DNA of 11,926 nt from CAZDME01 sp964506785 [NCBI: uncultured bacterium] (GCA_964506785.1 CAZDME010000043.1:1-11926), one strand, 5' to 3'. Positions 3,034 through 10,910 are shown, counted from the first letter of the stretch. A program made the numbers and translations. Notes: a model not told the origin generated them from the sequence alone.

Positions 3034-5814
3034 ATGAAGACAGGAAAAAAAATATTAACCATTCTCATCCTTATATGCGCCGTTATCGCCGGCTTGAGCT
3101 TCTATTTAGAGAAAATGTTTCTGCCGGAAAAAATAAAAAAACTGGCTACAGATTTTCTTGAGGAACAATTAGAATTAGAGGCAAGCCTCCAATCGGTAGA
3201 TTTTAGCTTCTGGAAGGGAATCGAGGTAAAAGGATTCGCCATTAAAAATCCGGCTGGATTTAAAGAGGAAGAATTAATAAAAATAGAAAGGGCTGTTTTA
3301 AAACCGTCTTTCCTATCTCTTCTCCGCCGGAAACCGGCGGTTTCAGCGATATTTATCGATGAGCCGCAGTTCAGCCTGGAACGAAACCAGAAAGGCATCT
3401 GGAACATCGAACGGCTTTTAAAGCCGTCTCCTCAAAAATCCCCGCTGAAAGAAAAATCACCAGATAAAAAGTTCTCTTTACGGGTTTCTAAAATTGTTAT
3501 CCGCCAGGGAAATATTTCCTTCAGGGATGAAGGGATTACACCGAGCTTCTCCCGCAAAATTAAAAACATTAATTTAAATGTCTCACCCGTGGGCGGATAC
3601 CTGGCCCTTATTTATAACTTTAACCTGGCGGTGGAAGAGGATGAAACCGTAATAAAAGGCAAAGGCAAATTCTTCCCTTTAGCCAAACGGGGCGGAATCG
3701 AGCTGGATATTAACCACCTCCCCCTTTCAGGCTTTAGCCCTTATTTAAATAAAGCCGGCACTTTCTCCTTCGATAACGGCCTTCTGGATTTAGCTTTAGA
3801 GCTTTCGGTGGATAAAAACGGCCTGGACGGCCGCGCCCAGCTTAATCTTTCCCAAATAGTCCTCTTTCTTAAAGATATCTATGATACCCCCTTGGTTTTC
3901 TCATCCGGAAAAATTGACAGCCGCTTCGGAGTGGACAATGAAAAAGAAGAAATCAATTTCAAGAACAGCTCAATCTCTATCGGAAAAATAAATATTAACG
4001 GCCAGGGAGAAATTAAATCCTTTAAAACCAACCCGGAATTTAATTTCTATTTTTCCAGCCCTTTGCTTGACCTTAAGGAAATAGCTTTTGCCTTTCCGAC
4101 AAGCTCAGTTGATTTCTATAAATCCTTAGAAGCCGCAGGACCGTTTACAATCAGACGGGGTGAACTCTCTATGCCTTTTAAAAATAGCCTTAAGACAGCA
4201 TATAAAATAAATCTGGAGATACAAAAAGCCGGATGCAAATTCCCCTTTCTTAACTCAAGAATAGAAAATATCCAAGGGCATTTGGATTTTGGCCCGGAAA
4301 AAATCGAGGCAAAAAAATTAACCGCCCAAATCGAAAAGCTGCCTTTTTCTTTAGGCGGGAACTGGGGAACAAAAAGAAATGCCCCGGTAAATTTAGACTT
4401 TTCCTTTAGCGAGTTTTCTCTGGCAAACCTGGAAGATGTCTTTAAGAAAAATTTCGCGAAGGACTTCCCACCTTTAGATTTTCAAGGAAAAGGCGAAGGT
4501 AAATTAAATATTGCCGGGCAACCCAGTAAATTAAACTGGCAGGGCGATATAAAACTTATCGAGGCGGCTATTTCCCAGAAGAACCGGAATAATCCAATCG
4601 AAAAACTAAACGGCCAGATTCATTTTAGCGATGATTCCTTTTCGACAAAATCGCTTCAGGGTATCTGGAGGAATAAACCCTTAAGCTTAAGCGGCTACCT
4701 TGAGGATTTTAAGGAGCCCAAATTGGAATTAAACTTGAGCGGCGAAGGAATCAACCTGAAAGGGAAAACCCAACATCTCAAAGAGGGAGGAGAATTATTG
4801 GAACTCTCCGGGAATTACCAGGGCATTCCAATGGAGGCCCGGGGGAAATTAAAAAAAATAGCCCCTTTAACCTTTGACGGCAGCCTGAAAAGCTCACCGT
4901 TGGAATTAAATAAACTGGTAAAAATCCTCCCGGCTAATTTCAAGGAAATTTATAAAAAAATCGATTTATCCGGGACGGCTAGTTTAAGCGCCAATTTAGC
5001 CGGCGAACTTTTAAACTGGAAAACATGGAAAGCCAACGGCAGATTTTCTTTCCCTAAACTCCACGTTACCAAATGCAGCCTGAAAGAATTTTCTTCTAAT
5101 TTCAACCTGAACGAGCAGAAATTGTCCCTGTCGGATTTAAAAGCAGCTATTTGCCAAGGGGCTCTCCGGGGAAACTTCCAAATTAATTTAGCCGAGTCTT
5201 ATCCAAGTTATACAGGAACTTTTTCCCTGTCGAATGTAGACTTAAGCAGGTTGAGCCAGGAAACTGACTGGAAAGATTTAGACCTTCAGGGATTAGGAAA
5301 CTCGGAGGTTAAATTTAACGGGTTTGGCGGCGACTGGAATAAACTTAAAGGAGGAGGCTGGATTCATTTAGCCGGAAGCCGCCTCTGGGAAATCCCTCTC
5401 TTAGGAGAACTATCTAATATCTTATTGATCCCGGGACTGGATAAAACAATCATTCGCGAAGGACACTGCAATCTTAATATCAATCAGGGACGGGTCTATA
5501 CCCGGGATTTGGAATTGTTGAGCGATAATCTAACCCTGAAGGCCGAAGGAAGCGCCGGTTTTGACACGACCCTCGATTTCGATATTCTCATGCAGTTTTC
5601 AGGGGCTTTAAGAAAAGAAGCAAAAAGTTTAACAAAATTAGCTAACCTGGTTTTAAAAACAGTTGAGCAGCTGCTTGTTCAAATAGAACTTAAAGGAACT
5701 ATCGGTAAACCTAAATATACCGTCAGGCCGTTTCCGGTAGATAAAATACTGGAGAGAGAAATAAAAAACAAACTGGGAGATTTCCTAAAAGATTTACTGG
5801 AAGAAAAACCGTAA
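3034..5814 (+). CDS. AsmA-family envelope protein
   Basis: This 926-residue protein has the AsmA/TamB-like plan. A short basic N-terminus and one membrane anchor (about residues 6-25, ILTILILICAVIAGLSFYL) precede a very long periplasmic region of repeated beta-strand segments. The opening part has the usual AsmA words (LEASLQSVDFSFWKGIEVKGFAIKNP; ERAVLKPSFLSLL; IDEPQFSLERNQKGIWNIERL). The C-terminal part, about 735-855, matches the AsmA C-terminal pattern (GRVYTRDLELLSDNLTLKAEGSAGF; DFDILMQFSG). Family members anchor in the inner membrane and are thought to form hydrophobic grooves or bridges for phospholipid transport to the outer membrane, so its presence argues for a diderm cell. The cargo is not readable. 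It is monocistronic as far as visible and ends 14 bp from convergent rdgB with no clear terminator. Confidence 0.88.
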   Translation: MKTGKKILTILILICAVIAGLSFYLEKMFLPEKIKKLATDFLEEQLELEASLQSVDFSFWKGIEVKGFAIKNPAGFKEEELIKIERAVLKPSFLSLLRRKPAVSAIFIDEPQFSLERNQKGIWNIERLLKPSPQKSPLKEKSPDKKFSLRVSKIVIRQGNISFRDEGITPSFSRKIKNINLNVSPVGGYLALIYNFNLAVEEDETVIKGKGKFFPLAKRGGIELDINHLPLSGFSPYLNKAGTFSFDNGLLDLALELSVDKNGLDGRAQLNLSQIVLFLKDIYDTPLVFSSGKIDSRFGVDNEKEEINFKNSSISIGKININGQGEIKSFKTNPEFNFYFSSPLLDLKEIAFAFPTSSVDFYKSLEAAGPFTIRRGELSMPFKNSLKTAYKINLEIQKAGCKFPFLNSRIENIQGHLDFGPEKIEAKKLTAQIEKLPFSLGGNWGTKRNAPVNLDFSFSEFSLANLEDVFKKNFAKDFPPLDFQGKGEGKLNIAGQPSKLNWQGDIKLIEAAISQKNRNNPIEKLNGQIHFSDDSFSTKSLQGIWRNKPLSLSGYLEDFKEPKLELNLSGEGINLKGKTQHLKEGGELLELSGNYQGIPMEARGKLKKIAPLTFDGSLKSSPLELNKLVKILPANFKEIYKKIDLSGTASLSANLAGELLNWKTWKANGRFSFPKLHVTKCSLKEFSSNFNLNEQKLSLSDLKAAICQGALRGNFQINLAESYPSYTGTFSLSNVDLSRLSQETDWKDLDLQGLGNSEVKFNGFGGDWNKLKGGGWIHLAGSRLWEIPLLGELSNILLIPGLDKTIIREGHCNLNINQGRVYTRDLELLSDNLTLKAEGSAGFDTTLDFDILMQFSGALRKEAKSLTKLANLVLKTVEQLLVQIELKGTIGKPKYTVRPFPVDKILEREIKNKLGDFLKDLLEEKP

Positions 5815-5828
5815 AGATAAGGAAACTA

Positions 5829-6434
5829 TTAAGCAATCAATTTCTCTATTACCCCGGCCATTTTCTTAAAGGCGCGAAAGCGGTGGCTGACTTTGTTCTT
5901 CTTCCCGGGAAGAAGCTCGGCAAAGGTTTTTTTATAAGGCGGGTAATAAAAAAGAGGGTCGTAGCCAAAACCTCTTTTCCCCCGGAACTGACCGAGGATA
6001 TAACCAGAGCACTTTCCTTCAACTACCTTAATAACCTTTTTGGGATCGGCTAAAACAGCAAGACAACGAAAACTGGCCCGCCTCTTAGAAAACGGCACAC
6101 CACGGAGATCCCTGAGTAACTTCCGATTATTCGCCCGGTAATTACCCTGCCTACCGGCATAGCGGGCCGATAAAACACCGGGCCTACCCTTTAAAGCTTT
6201 TACTTCCAAACCAGAATCATCAGCTAAAGCAAGCCGGCCGGTAAACCTGGCGGCCAGACGGGCTTTTTTTAAGGCATTCCCTCTAAAAGTGGGGGCGTCT
6301 TCCCGAACCTCAGGGAATGAAGGGAAATCACTCAAGCCGATAAGCTTGATGGGCAGGTTTTTTAAAATAGCGGCAATTTCTTTTTTCTTTTTTTTATTTC
6401 TGGTAGCTAAGACAATCTCTATTTTCCGGGCCAT
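5829..6434 (-). CDS. rdgB: XTP/dITP diphosphatase (RdgB/HAM1 family)
   Basis: The 201-residue enzyme hydrolyses non-canonical purine triphosphates (dITP, XTP, ITP) to monophosphates and pyrophosphate, cleaning the nucleotide pool. Family motifs are in order: IVLATRN (7-13), TFRGNALKKA (49-58), ADDSGLEV (71-78, with catalytic Asp73), GRPGVLSARYAG (83-94), GFGYDP (155-160) and SHR (183-185). Length is normal. The residue after SHR is Phe where Gly is usual. The ATG shares its A with the TAA stop of rph (TAATG), so translation is probably coupled. It is the last gene of the operon. The rph-rdgB pairing is common in bacteria and supports both assignments. Confidence 0.96.
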   Translation of the reverse strand: MARKIEIVLATRNKKKKKEIAAILKNLPIKLIGLSDFPSFPEVREDAPTFRGNALKKARLAARFTGRLALADDSGLEVKALKGRPGVLSARYAGRQGNYRANNRKLLRDLRGVPFSKRRASFRCLAVLADPKKVIKVVEGKCSGYILGQFRGKRGFGYDPLFYYPPYKKTFAELLPGKKNKVSHRFRAFKKMAGVIEKLIA

Positions 6435-7156
6435 TAAAGAATTGCGCCGACAAGGCTTTTCTGGATACTAATGAGCTTTTTTATTCCCTGCCTGGCAAGA
6501 TTAACCAGTTTCTCCATATCCGATAGGGCAAAAGGATGCCTTTCCGCGGTTCCCTGAATCTCAATAAATTTCCCTCTTCCGGTCATAACCACATTCATAT
6601 CTACCTCGGCCGATGAATCTTCCCGGTAAGATAAATCAAGCATTAGTTCCCCATCCTTGATACCGACACTGGTAGCCGCAACCCAATCTTTTACCGGAAA
6701 CCTCTCAATCGTTTTTTCCCGATGGAGTTTTTTCAGGGCTTCGACCAGGGCGATAAAGGCACCGGTAATAGCCGCCGTCCGCGTGCCGCCATCAGCCTGA
6801 ATTACATCGCAGTCAATCCAGAGGGTCCGCTCTCCCAGAAGGTCCAAATCGACTACAGAACGAAGGGAACGGCCGATTAAACGCTGAATCTCATGGGTGC
6901 GCCCGGCAATCTTTCCCCGGGAGGCCTCGCGGATAATTCGCTCGCTGACGGAACGCGGTAACATCCCGTATTCGGCAGTAATCCAGCCTTTACCTTTGTT
7001 TCTTAAAAATGACGGGACTTTTTCTTCAATACTGGCGGTGCAAATGACTTTGGTATCACCCAATTCAATCAAAGCTGAACCCTCAGCATATTTATTAAAA
7101 TTTTTTTTGATTTTAACCGGCCTGAGTTCTCTATTTTTTCTTTTGTCGGGACGCAT
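6434..7156 (-). CDS. rph: Ribonuclease PH
   Basis: RNase PH is a phosphorolytic 3'-5' exoribonuclease that trims tRNA precursors and forms a ring-shaped hexamer. The 240-residue product matches the family end to end: MRPDKR at the start, [19 protein letters not shown] (24-42), [12 protein letters not shown] (57-68), [15 protein letters not shown] (85-99, phosphate-binding Arg86), [13 protein letters not shown] (115-127, Arg126), [15 protein letters not shown] (179-193) and FIEIQGTAE (197-205). AAGGAG lies seven bases before the ATG, a good ribosome binding site. It follows fumarase beta by 20 bp and overlaps rdgB by one base. All three tRNAs in this window already encode CCA, so here RNase PH would act by trimming beyond it. 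Confidence 0.97.
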   Translation of the reverse strand: MRPDKRKNRELRPVKIKKNFNKYAEGSALIELGDTKVICTASIEEKVPSFLRNKGKGWITAEYGMLPRSVSERIIREASRGKIAGRTHEIQRLIGRSLRSVVDLDLLGERTLWIDCDVIQADGGTRTAAITGAFIALVEALKKLHREKTIERFPVKDWVAATSVGIKDGELMLDLSYREDSSAEVDMNVVMTGRGKFIEIQGTAERHPFALSDMEKLVNLARQGIKKLISIQKSLVGAIL

Positions 7157-7172
7157 GGTTTGCTCCTTTGAA

Positions 7173-7199
7173 AGTGTCAGAGTGTCAAAGTGTCGGAGT
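7173..7199. repeat. Period-8 tandem repeat at the end of the fumarase beta gene
   Basis: On the plus strand the units agtgtcag, agtgtcaa and agtgtcgg are followed by agt. In the fumarase beta frame the array supplies the last residues (about SDTLTL) and the TGA stop at 7179-7177, and it stops just short of the rph ribosome binding site. Confidence 0.65.
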
Positions 7200-7716
7200 A
7201 AATTGAATTGCCTTTAGAATCGATGGCGACGATAGCGGGGAAATCTTTTACTTCAACTTTAAAGACAGCTTCCGGGCCTAAGTCTTTATAGGCAACCTTC
7301 GAAAGCGATTTAATCTTCCGAGATAAATAGGCGGCGGCGCCGCCAATGGTCACCAGATAAACCGCTTTGCTTTTCTTTATCGCTTTAATGACCTCTTTAC
7401 CTCTTTTGCCTTTGCCAATGGTCCCGGCCAGACCTAAAGCAAGAAGCCGGGGAGTAAAGGCGTCCATTCGAGAACTGGTCGTCGGGCCGATAGCGCCGCT
7501 TATCCTCCCCGGCGGGGCCGGGGTGGGGCCGGTATAATATAAAAATTGATTATTTAAATCTATGGGGAGGGATTTCTTTTCTTTTATGGCCGTTAGAAAC
7601 CGCTGGTGGGCTTTGTCACGGGCGGTGTATAAAACACCGGAAATAGAAACCATATCTCCTTTTCGGAAATCAGCCAGAACTTTTTTATTTTTTATGGGAA
7701 CGATTAATTTCTTCAT
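7177..7716 (-). CDS. Class I fumarate hydratase, beta subunit
   Basis: The 179-residue protein is the C-terminal subunit of a two-subunit iron-sulfur fumarase (fumarate + water to malate), equivalent to the C-terminal half of one-chain FumA/FumB enzymes. Key segments are [20 protein letters not shown] (20-39), [24 protein letters not shown] (62-85), GTIGKGKRG (98-106), [10 protein letters not shown] (123-132) and LGPEAV (146-151). L(+)-tartrate dehydratase subunits are close relatives, so substrate assignment is not absolute. Its ATG overlaps the alpha-subunit stop in ATGA, as expected for stoichiometric subunits. The last few residues come from a period-8 repeat. Confidence 0.93.
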   Translation of the reverse strand: MKKLIVPIKNKKVLADFRKGDMVSISGVLYTARDKAHQRFLTAIKEKKSLPIDLNNQFLYYTGPTPAPPGRISGAIGPTTSSRMDAFTPRLLALGLAGTIGKGKRGKEVIKAIKKSKAVYLVTIGGAAAYLSRKIKSLSKVAYKDLGPEAVFKVEVKDFPAIVAIDSKGNSIYSDTLTL

Positions 7717-8549
7717 ATTTCTGTTTTTGCCCAGCGCAGGGAATGACAGCTTAAATTAACCGCCAGAGGCAGGCCGGCAATATGGGTGGGTAAAAGACCC
7801 GCCTTGACGGCCAGGGCGGTAAATCTGCCGCCCCAGGCGCCGGCGCCAATACCTAATTTATTTACCGAAGCAAGAATGCTTTTTTCTAAATGTTTAATAT
7901 TTCTTTCCCGGCTAACCTTTCCCAGACGCCTGATTAAAATAGTTTTAGAGGTTAAAACGGCCTCTTCCAGGGTGCCGCCTATACCCAGGCCGATAAAAAG
8001 CGGCGGGCAGGCATTTACTCCCTTTTCTTTAACCAAATTGACCACTTCACCTTCGATATCCGAAAGAGAGGAAGTCGGATTGAGCATAACCGTATGGCTG
8101 ACATTCTCGCTGCCAAAGCCTTTAACCAGAAGGACTATCTTTAATTTATCCCCGGGGATAACTTTCTGATGGATAGGAGAAGGGACAAAATCAGTTTTTC
8201 CCCTCTCAAGGGGATTAAGAACCACTGAGCGGCGTAAACAACCATCGCGGTAGCCAGCTTTCACTCCCTGCCAGACGGCTTCTTCTATTGAGCCGTTAGT
8301 CAGTTCTATCTCCTGGCCAATCTCTAAAAAAATTATCGGAAGACCCGTATCCTGACAAAGAGGAATTTTCTTTTTCCGGGCGACGGAGGCGTTTTCCAAG
8401 ATTTTACCAATGACCCATTTTTCCCGCCCGGAGGCTTTCCTTTGGGCATTTTGCAGGAGCGCCTTTACCGGCTGAGGCAAATTAAAATTAGCCTCGAAAA
8501 CCAAGTCTTTAACCTTTTCCGTAATTTTATCAACTTTAATCTTCCGCAT
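7713..8549 (-). CDS. Class I fumarate hydratase, alpha subunit
   Basis: The 278-residue protein is the iron-sulfur subunit of a heteromeric class I fumarase. The three cluster cysteines are present: Cys65 in LCQDTG, Cys181 in NACPPLFIGLGIGGT, and Cys268 in SCHSLRWAK at the C-terminus. Other family segments include GYRDGCLRRSVV (99-110) and PLERGKTDF (113-121). It would supply a TCA-cycle or reductive-branch step and should be oxygen-sensitive through its labile [4Fe-4S] cluster. The start overlaps the coaB end by 14 bases in another frame, with GGAAG just before the ATG, suggesting coupled translation. The tartrate dehydratase alpha subunit is the main alternative; the housekeeping context favours fumarase. 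Confidence 0.93.
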   Translation of the reverse strand: MRKIKVDKITEKVKDLVFEANFNLPQPVKALLQNAQRKASGREKWVIGKILENASVARKKKIPLCQDTGLPIIFLEIGQEIELTNGSIEEAVWQGVKAGYRDGCLRRSVVLNPLERGKTDFVPSPIHQKVIPGDKLKIVLLVKGFGSENVSHTVMLNPTSSLSDIEGEVVNLVKEKGVNACPPLFIGLGIGGTLEEAVLTSKTILIRRLGKVSRERNIKHLEKSILASVNKLGIGAGAWGGRFTALAVKAGLLPTHIAGLPLAVNLSCHSLRWAKTEI

Positions 8550-9201
8550 ATCTTCCGGAGAGCCTATCTAAAATTAAATCAGCAATTTTTCTTTTTTTGA
8601 GACGGGGGGTGGAAATAAGAGAACCGGCCATTTCTATCAATTTAACCCGGGTGAAATCCTTCCCCAAGACTCCCCCGGCCTGCTTAAGATTGACACCTAC
8701 CATTAAATCCGCATTCTTATCGATCAGTTTTTTCCTGGTGAGTTTTTCTAAATGGCCTGTCTCGGCCGAAAACCCGACGAGTATTCTCTTCCCTTTTCTT
8801 CGTCCCAGCCAGGTGAGGATATCGGGATTCCTTAGAAGTTTAAGTAAAATCTCCGAACGGCCGCCTTTCTTTATCTTCTTCGAGCTGAATTTTTCCGGAC
8901 GAAAATCAGCCACGGCAGCAGCCATAATAATTATTCGGGCCTTCCGAAAATTGAGCTTAACTTCTCTAAACATCTGCCGGGCAGTTTCAACGGTGATCAC
9001 CTTAAAGGGCAATTTTTTTGAGCAATCCCCGGCGGCAGTGATAAAAATCACCGTCCCTCCCCGGGAATGAACAGCTTCGGCTAAAGCCAGGCCCATTTTC
9101 CCGCTGGAGGCATTGCTGATAAAACGAACCGGGTCAATCGGCTCCCGGGTGCCGCCAGCGGTAATCAAAACAATCTTTCCCTGGAAATCACGCTTAGACA
9201 T
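8536..9201 (-). CDS. coaB: Phosphopantothenate-cysteine ligase, stand-alone CoaB domain
   Basis: CoaB joins 4'-phosphopantothenate and cysteine using a nucleotide triphosphate (CTP in most bacteria), the second step of coenzyme A synthesis. The 221 residues correspond to only the C-terminal half of the usual bifunctional CoaBC. Motifs: [25 protein letters not shown] (13-37, including the conserved Asn30), AAVADFRP (95-102), KIKK (109-112, conserved Lys), NPDIL and GFSAET (143-148). A TAG stop lies two codons before the ATG, so the frame cannot continue from coaC. The only SD-like AGGG lies one base from the ATG, too close to be ideal, and a period-14 repeat fills the upstream region. The partner decarboxylase gene lies 353 bp upstream. 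Confidence 0.93.
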   Translation of the reverse strand: MSKRDFQGKIVLITAGGTREPIDPVRFISNASSGKMGLALAEAVHSRGGTVIFITAAGDCSKKLPFKVITVETARQMFREVKLNFRKARIIIMAAAVADFRPEKFSSKKIKKGGRSEILLKLLRNPDILTWLGRRKGKRILVGFSAETGHLEKLTRKKLIDKNADLMVGVNLKQAGGVLGKDFTRVKLIEMAGSLISTPRLKKRKIADLILDRLSGRYAED

Positions 9202-9210
9202 ACCCTAAAA

Positions 9211-9242
9211 AGTAGTCAGTAGATAGTAGTCAGTAAACAGTA
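9211..9242. repeat. Period-14 tandem repeat upstream of coaB
   Basis: The units agtagtcagtagat (9211-9224) and agtagtcagtaaac (9225-9238) are followed by a partial agta. The array begins nine bases upstream of the coaB ATG, where a ribosome binding site would normally be found. A related word recurs at 9539-9552 beside the coaC stop. Confidence 0.65.
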
Positions 9243-9322
9243 ATATTGTTCACGAGTTATGTTCACACTTTGCTGATAAATCTGGCGATTTCTTGAGCGA
9301 ATCGCAATTTTAGGAAAAGCAG

Positions 9323-9436
9323 CGTGAATAATTTTGGCTGCCCGCCAAAATTTTTTTGGCGGGATGGCGAGGACTGTTTGAGCCTCCGCCAAGCATTCTG
9401 GCGGGGCGAGTTCCGCAGCCACCAAAATTATTCATG
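9323..9436. repeat. Compound palindromic element (cloverleaf-like)
   Basis: Outer arms 9323-9341 and 9415-9436 are inverted copies apart from a 3-base insertion and one wobble pair. Inside are two hairpins: 9341-9350 with 9354-9363 (10 bp, 3-nt loop, CCCGCCAAAA) and 9386-9391 with 9399-9404 (6 bp, 7-nt loop, CCGCCA). GGCGAG occurs twice between the arms (9366-9371 and 9405-9410). The form resembles REP/BIME or MITE-like intergenic elements, with no protein-coding signal. Confidence 0.75.
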
Positions 9437-9554
9437 ACCTTTACCGTTAAAAAATTGCCTCTGAGGAGAAATCGGCAGATTTAGAAGATTTATCCTTTAA
9501 GCTATACTGTAAATCCCACTTCTGAATAATAGAAGATTGTAGTCAATAGATAAA

Positions 9555-10121
9555 TTATCGCCGCTTTGCCGGACGCCTTAAAATCTTTAAGGCTTCACTA
9601 AGAATTCTATCTACGGAAACTAAACGCCCCTTGCCTTTATCGCCGCTCGATAAACGGCCGCTTTCCGGACCTAAAAAGTAAAAGCCGGCTTTTTTTAATT
9701 TGCCGATATTCTCCTGAACAAAACTATTCGCATACATCTTTTGATGCATGGCCGGACAAACCAATACCGGGCAAGATAAGGCAATAACTAAGGTAGTGAG
9801 AAAATCATCGGCAATACCCTGGGCCATCTTGCCAATTATGTCAGCACTAGCCGGGGCGATAATAACCAGACTCACCCTTCGGGCTAAAACAATGTGGTTA
9901 TCCTGAGAGATTCCTTCCGGAGGAAATAAATCGGTAATAACCGGCTGGCGGGATAAGGACCGAAAGGTTAAAGGCCGGATAAATTTTTGGGCGCCTTCGG
10001 TCATTACCACGGTAACCTCAAAATTTTTCCGGGCTAAGCGGCTGACCAGTTCGGCCGCTTTAAAAGCGGCAATACTGCCGCATACCCCAACGACTAATTC
10101 CTTCTTTTTCCCTTTTCCCAT
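9555..10121 (-). CDS. coaC: Phosphopantothenoylcysteine decarboxylase, stand-alone CoaC domain
   Basis: CoaC is an FMN flavoprotein that decarboxylates 4'-phosphopantothenoylcysteine to 4'-phosphopantetheine. The 188 residues match the N-terminal half of bifunctional CoaBC: VGVCGSIAAFKAAEL (11-25), the catalytic His in DNHI (His76), IIAPASAD (87-94), GIADDFLTT (102-110), CPAMHQKMYAN (122-132) and the flap GRLSSGDKGKGRL (155-167). Two positions differ from the E. coli pattern: His126 replaces the PAMN Asn, and Ser159 replaces the flap Cys (E. coli Cys158) that reduces the enethiol intermediate. From memory, actinobacterial CoaBC also has PAMH and a flap without that Cys, so the enzyme may be a functional variant. 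Its ATG is three bases after the rpoZ stop, without a clear ribosome binding site. CoaB is encoded separately downstream. Confidence 0.92.
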   Translation of the reverse strand: MGKGKKKELVVGVCGSIAAFKAAELVSRLARKNFEVTVVMTEGAQKFIRPLTFRSLSRQPVITDLFPPEGISQDNHIVLARRVSLVIIAPASADIIGKMAQGIADDFLTTLVIALSCPVLVCPAMHQKMYANSFVQENIGKLKKAGFYFLGPESGRLSSGDKGKGRLVSVDRILSEALKILRRPAKRR

Positions 10122-10124
10122 TTT

Positions 10125-10307
10125 TTATAATTTAATCTTTCCCTGGGCAATTTCTTCCAGGGCTATCGTCGATATCTTCGAGGCTTCGGATTTAACCAAC
10201 TTAGGAGCGCCATCGTTTAGCTGCTGGGCGCGGCGCGCCGCTAAAACGGTTAGTTTGAAAATACTATCCACTTTTTTGTTTAAATCTTCCAGGGAAACAT
10301 ATAGCAT
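10125..10307 (-). CDS. rpoZ: DNA-directed RNA polymerase omega subunit
   Basis: The 60-residue protein is the small omega subunit, which binds beta' and aids RNA polymerase assembly. It shows the family pattern SLEDLNKKVDSIFKLTVLAARRAQQLNDG (5-33) followed by KISTIALEEIAQGKI (44-58), equivalent to the conserved K..xIALEEIaxGKI. The length is at the short end of the family. AGG lies nine bases before the ATG and overlaps the gmk stop region; the gap from gmk is six bases. The neighbouring gmk gene is the usual partner across bacteria, supporting the call. Confidence 0.95.
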   Translation of the reverse strand: MLYVSLEDLNKKVDSIFKLTVLAARRAQQLNDGAPKLVKSEASKISTIALEEIAQGKIKL

Positions 10308-10313
10308 AATTTA

Positions 10314-10910
10314 TTACCTCATCTGGTTCAGTTTGGATTTTTCTAAAGCGATTTTCTCCTCTAATTCCCCGACGGCTTCTTCTAATTTGCGGTTAATAAT
10401 TTGGTAGTCAAAACCGGCAGATTCTTCAATCTCTTCCTTCGCCCGGGCAAGTCTCATAAAAATCGCTGCTTCACTTTCGGTCCGGCGCTCTTCCAAGCGC
10501 TTTTTTAAATCTTCCGGGGTTGGGGGATGGATAAAAATGGAAACCGCATCCGGATAGTTTTTCTTAATCTGCGAAGCGCCCTGGACGTCAATGGTTAAAA
10601 CAATATCCCTTCCCTGACGGATAGCTTTATCCAGGGCCTCCCGGGAAGTGCCGTATAAATCGCCGTGAACTTCGGCCCATTCGGCAAAAAAATCCGCCTG
10701 CCGCTTCTTTAAGAAATCCTCGCGGCTGATAAAAAAATAATCGCGGCCTTCTTTTTCTCCGTCACGGCAACCGCGGGTGGTGTAAGAAACCGAAAAAAGA
10801 AGAGCGCGGTTTCTCTCGGCCAGCCTCTTACAAAGAGTGGTCTTCCCGGCGCCCGAAGGGGCGGAAATAATGACAATCAATCCGGAAGGTTTAGTTTTCG
10901 CTTCCATCAT
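10314..10910 (-). CDS. gmk: Guanylate kinase
   Basis: Gmk phosphorylates GMP to GDP with ATP, an essential step to GTP. The 198-residue protein has the P-loop SAPSGAGKTTL (16-26). GMP-binding segments follow (SVSYTTRGCRDGEKEGRDYFF, about 38-58, and FAEWAEVHGDLYGTS). Then come LTIDVQGA and the lid region RLEERRTES....RL, and DYQIIN near the C-terminus. The usual Pro after TTR is a GC pair here (TTRGCR), a minor deviation. The ATG overlaps the yicC stop in ATGA. Two consecutive Met codons leave the start uncertain by one residue. The yicC-gmk-rpoZ-coaBC order is classic. Confidence 0.97.
   Translation of the reverse strand: MMEAKTKPSGLIVIISAPSGAGKTTLCKRLAERNRALLFSVSYTTRGCRDGEKEGRDYFFISREDFLKKRQADFFAEWAEVHGDLYGTSREALDKAIRQGRDIVLTIDVQGASQIKKNYPDAVSIFIHPPTPEDLKKRLEERRTESEAAIFMRLARAKEEIEESAGFDYQIINRKLEEAVGELEEKIALEKSKLNQMR

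Larger units (their letters stand above)
9202..9554. other. Repeat-filled spacer splitting coaC from coaB
   Basis: This 353-bp spacer is the only long gap in the operon. It contains a period-14 repeat next to coaB (9211-9242), unremarkable sequence, a 114-bp compound palindrome (9323-9436), and a further AT-rich stretch to the coaC stop. A 14-bp word at 9539-9552 matches 9212-9225 at 13 of 14 positions, so most of the spacer is bounded by direct repeats. A minus-strand 69-codon frame (9216-9425) runs through the palindromes but has no family features. No convincing promoter for coaB was found. Confidence 0.7.

Noticed and set aside
3102-3407. Minus-strand open frame of 101 codons inside the AsmA gene
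   Set aside because: Antisense shadow of a well-supported coding region, without its own start signals or domain.
7786-8169. Plus-strand open frame of 127 codons within fumarase alpha
   Set aside because: Antisense shadow; the minus-strand frame has all three iron-sulfur cysteines and family motifs.
8597-9070. Plus-strand open frame of 157 codons within coaB
   Set aside because: Antisense shadow of coaB, which carries the complete ligase motifs.
9216-9425. Minus-strand 69-codon frame in the coaC-coaB spacer
   Set aside because: It translates the palindromic element and tandem repeat and has no recognisable domain.
9444-9466. Intrinsic terminator after coaC (TGCC...GGCA then T6 on the minus strand)
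   Set aside because: The stem is only about four pairs with a large loop; it would also cut off the rest of the operon.
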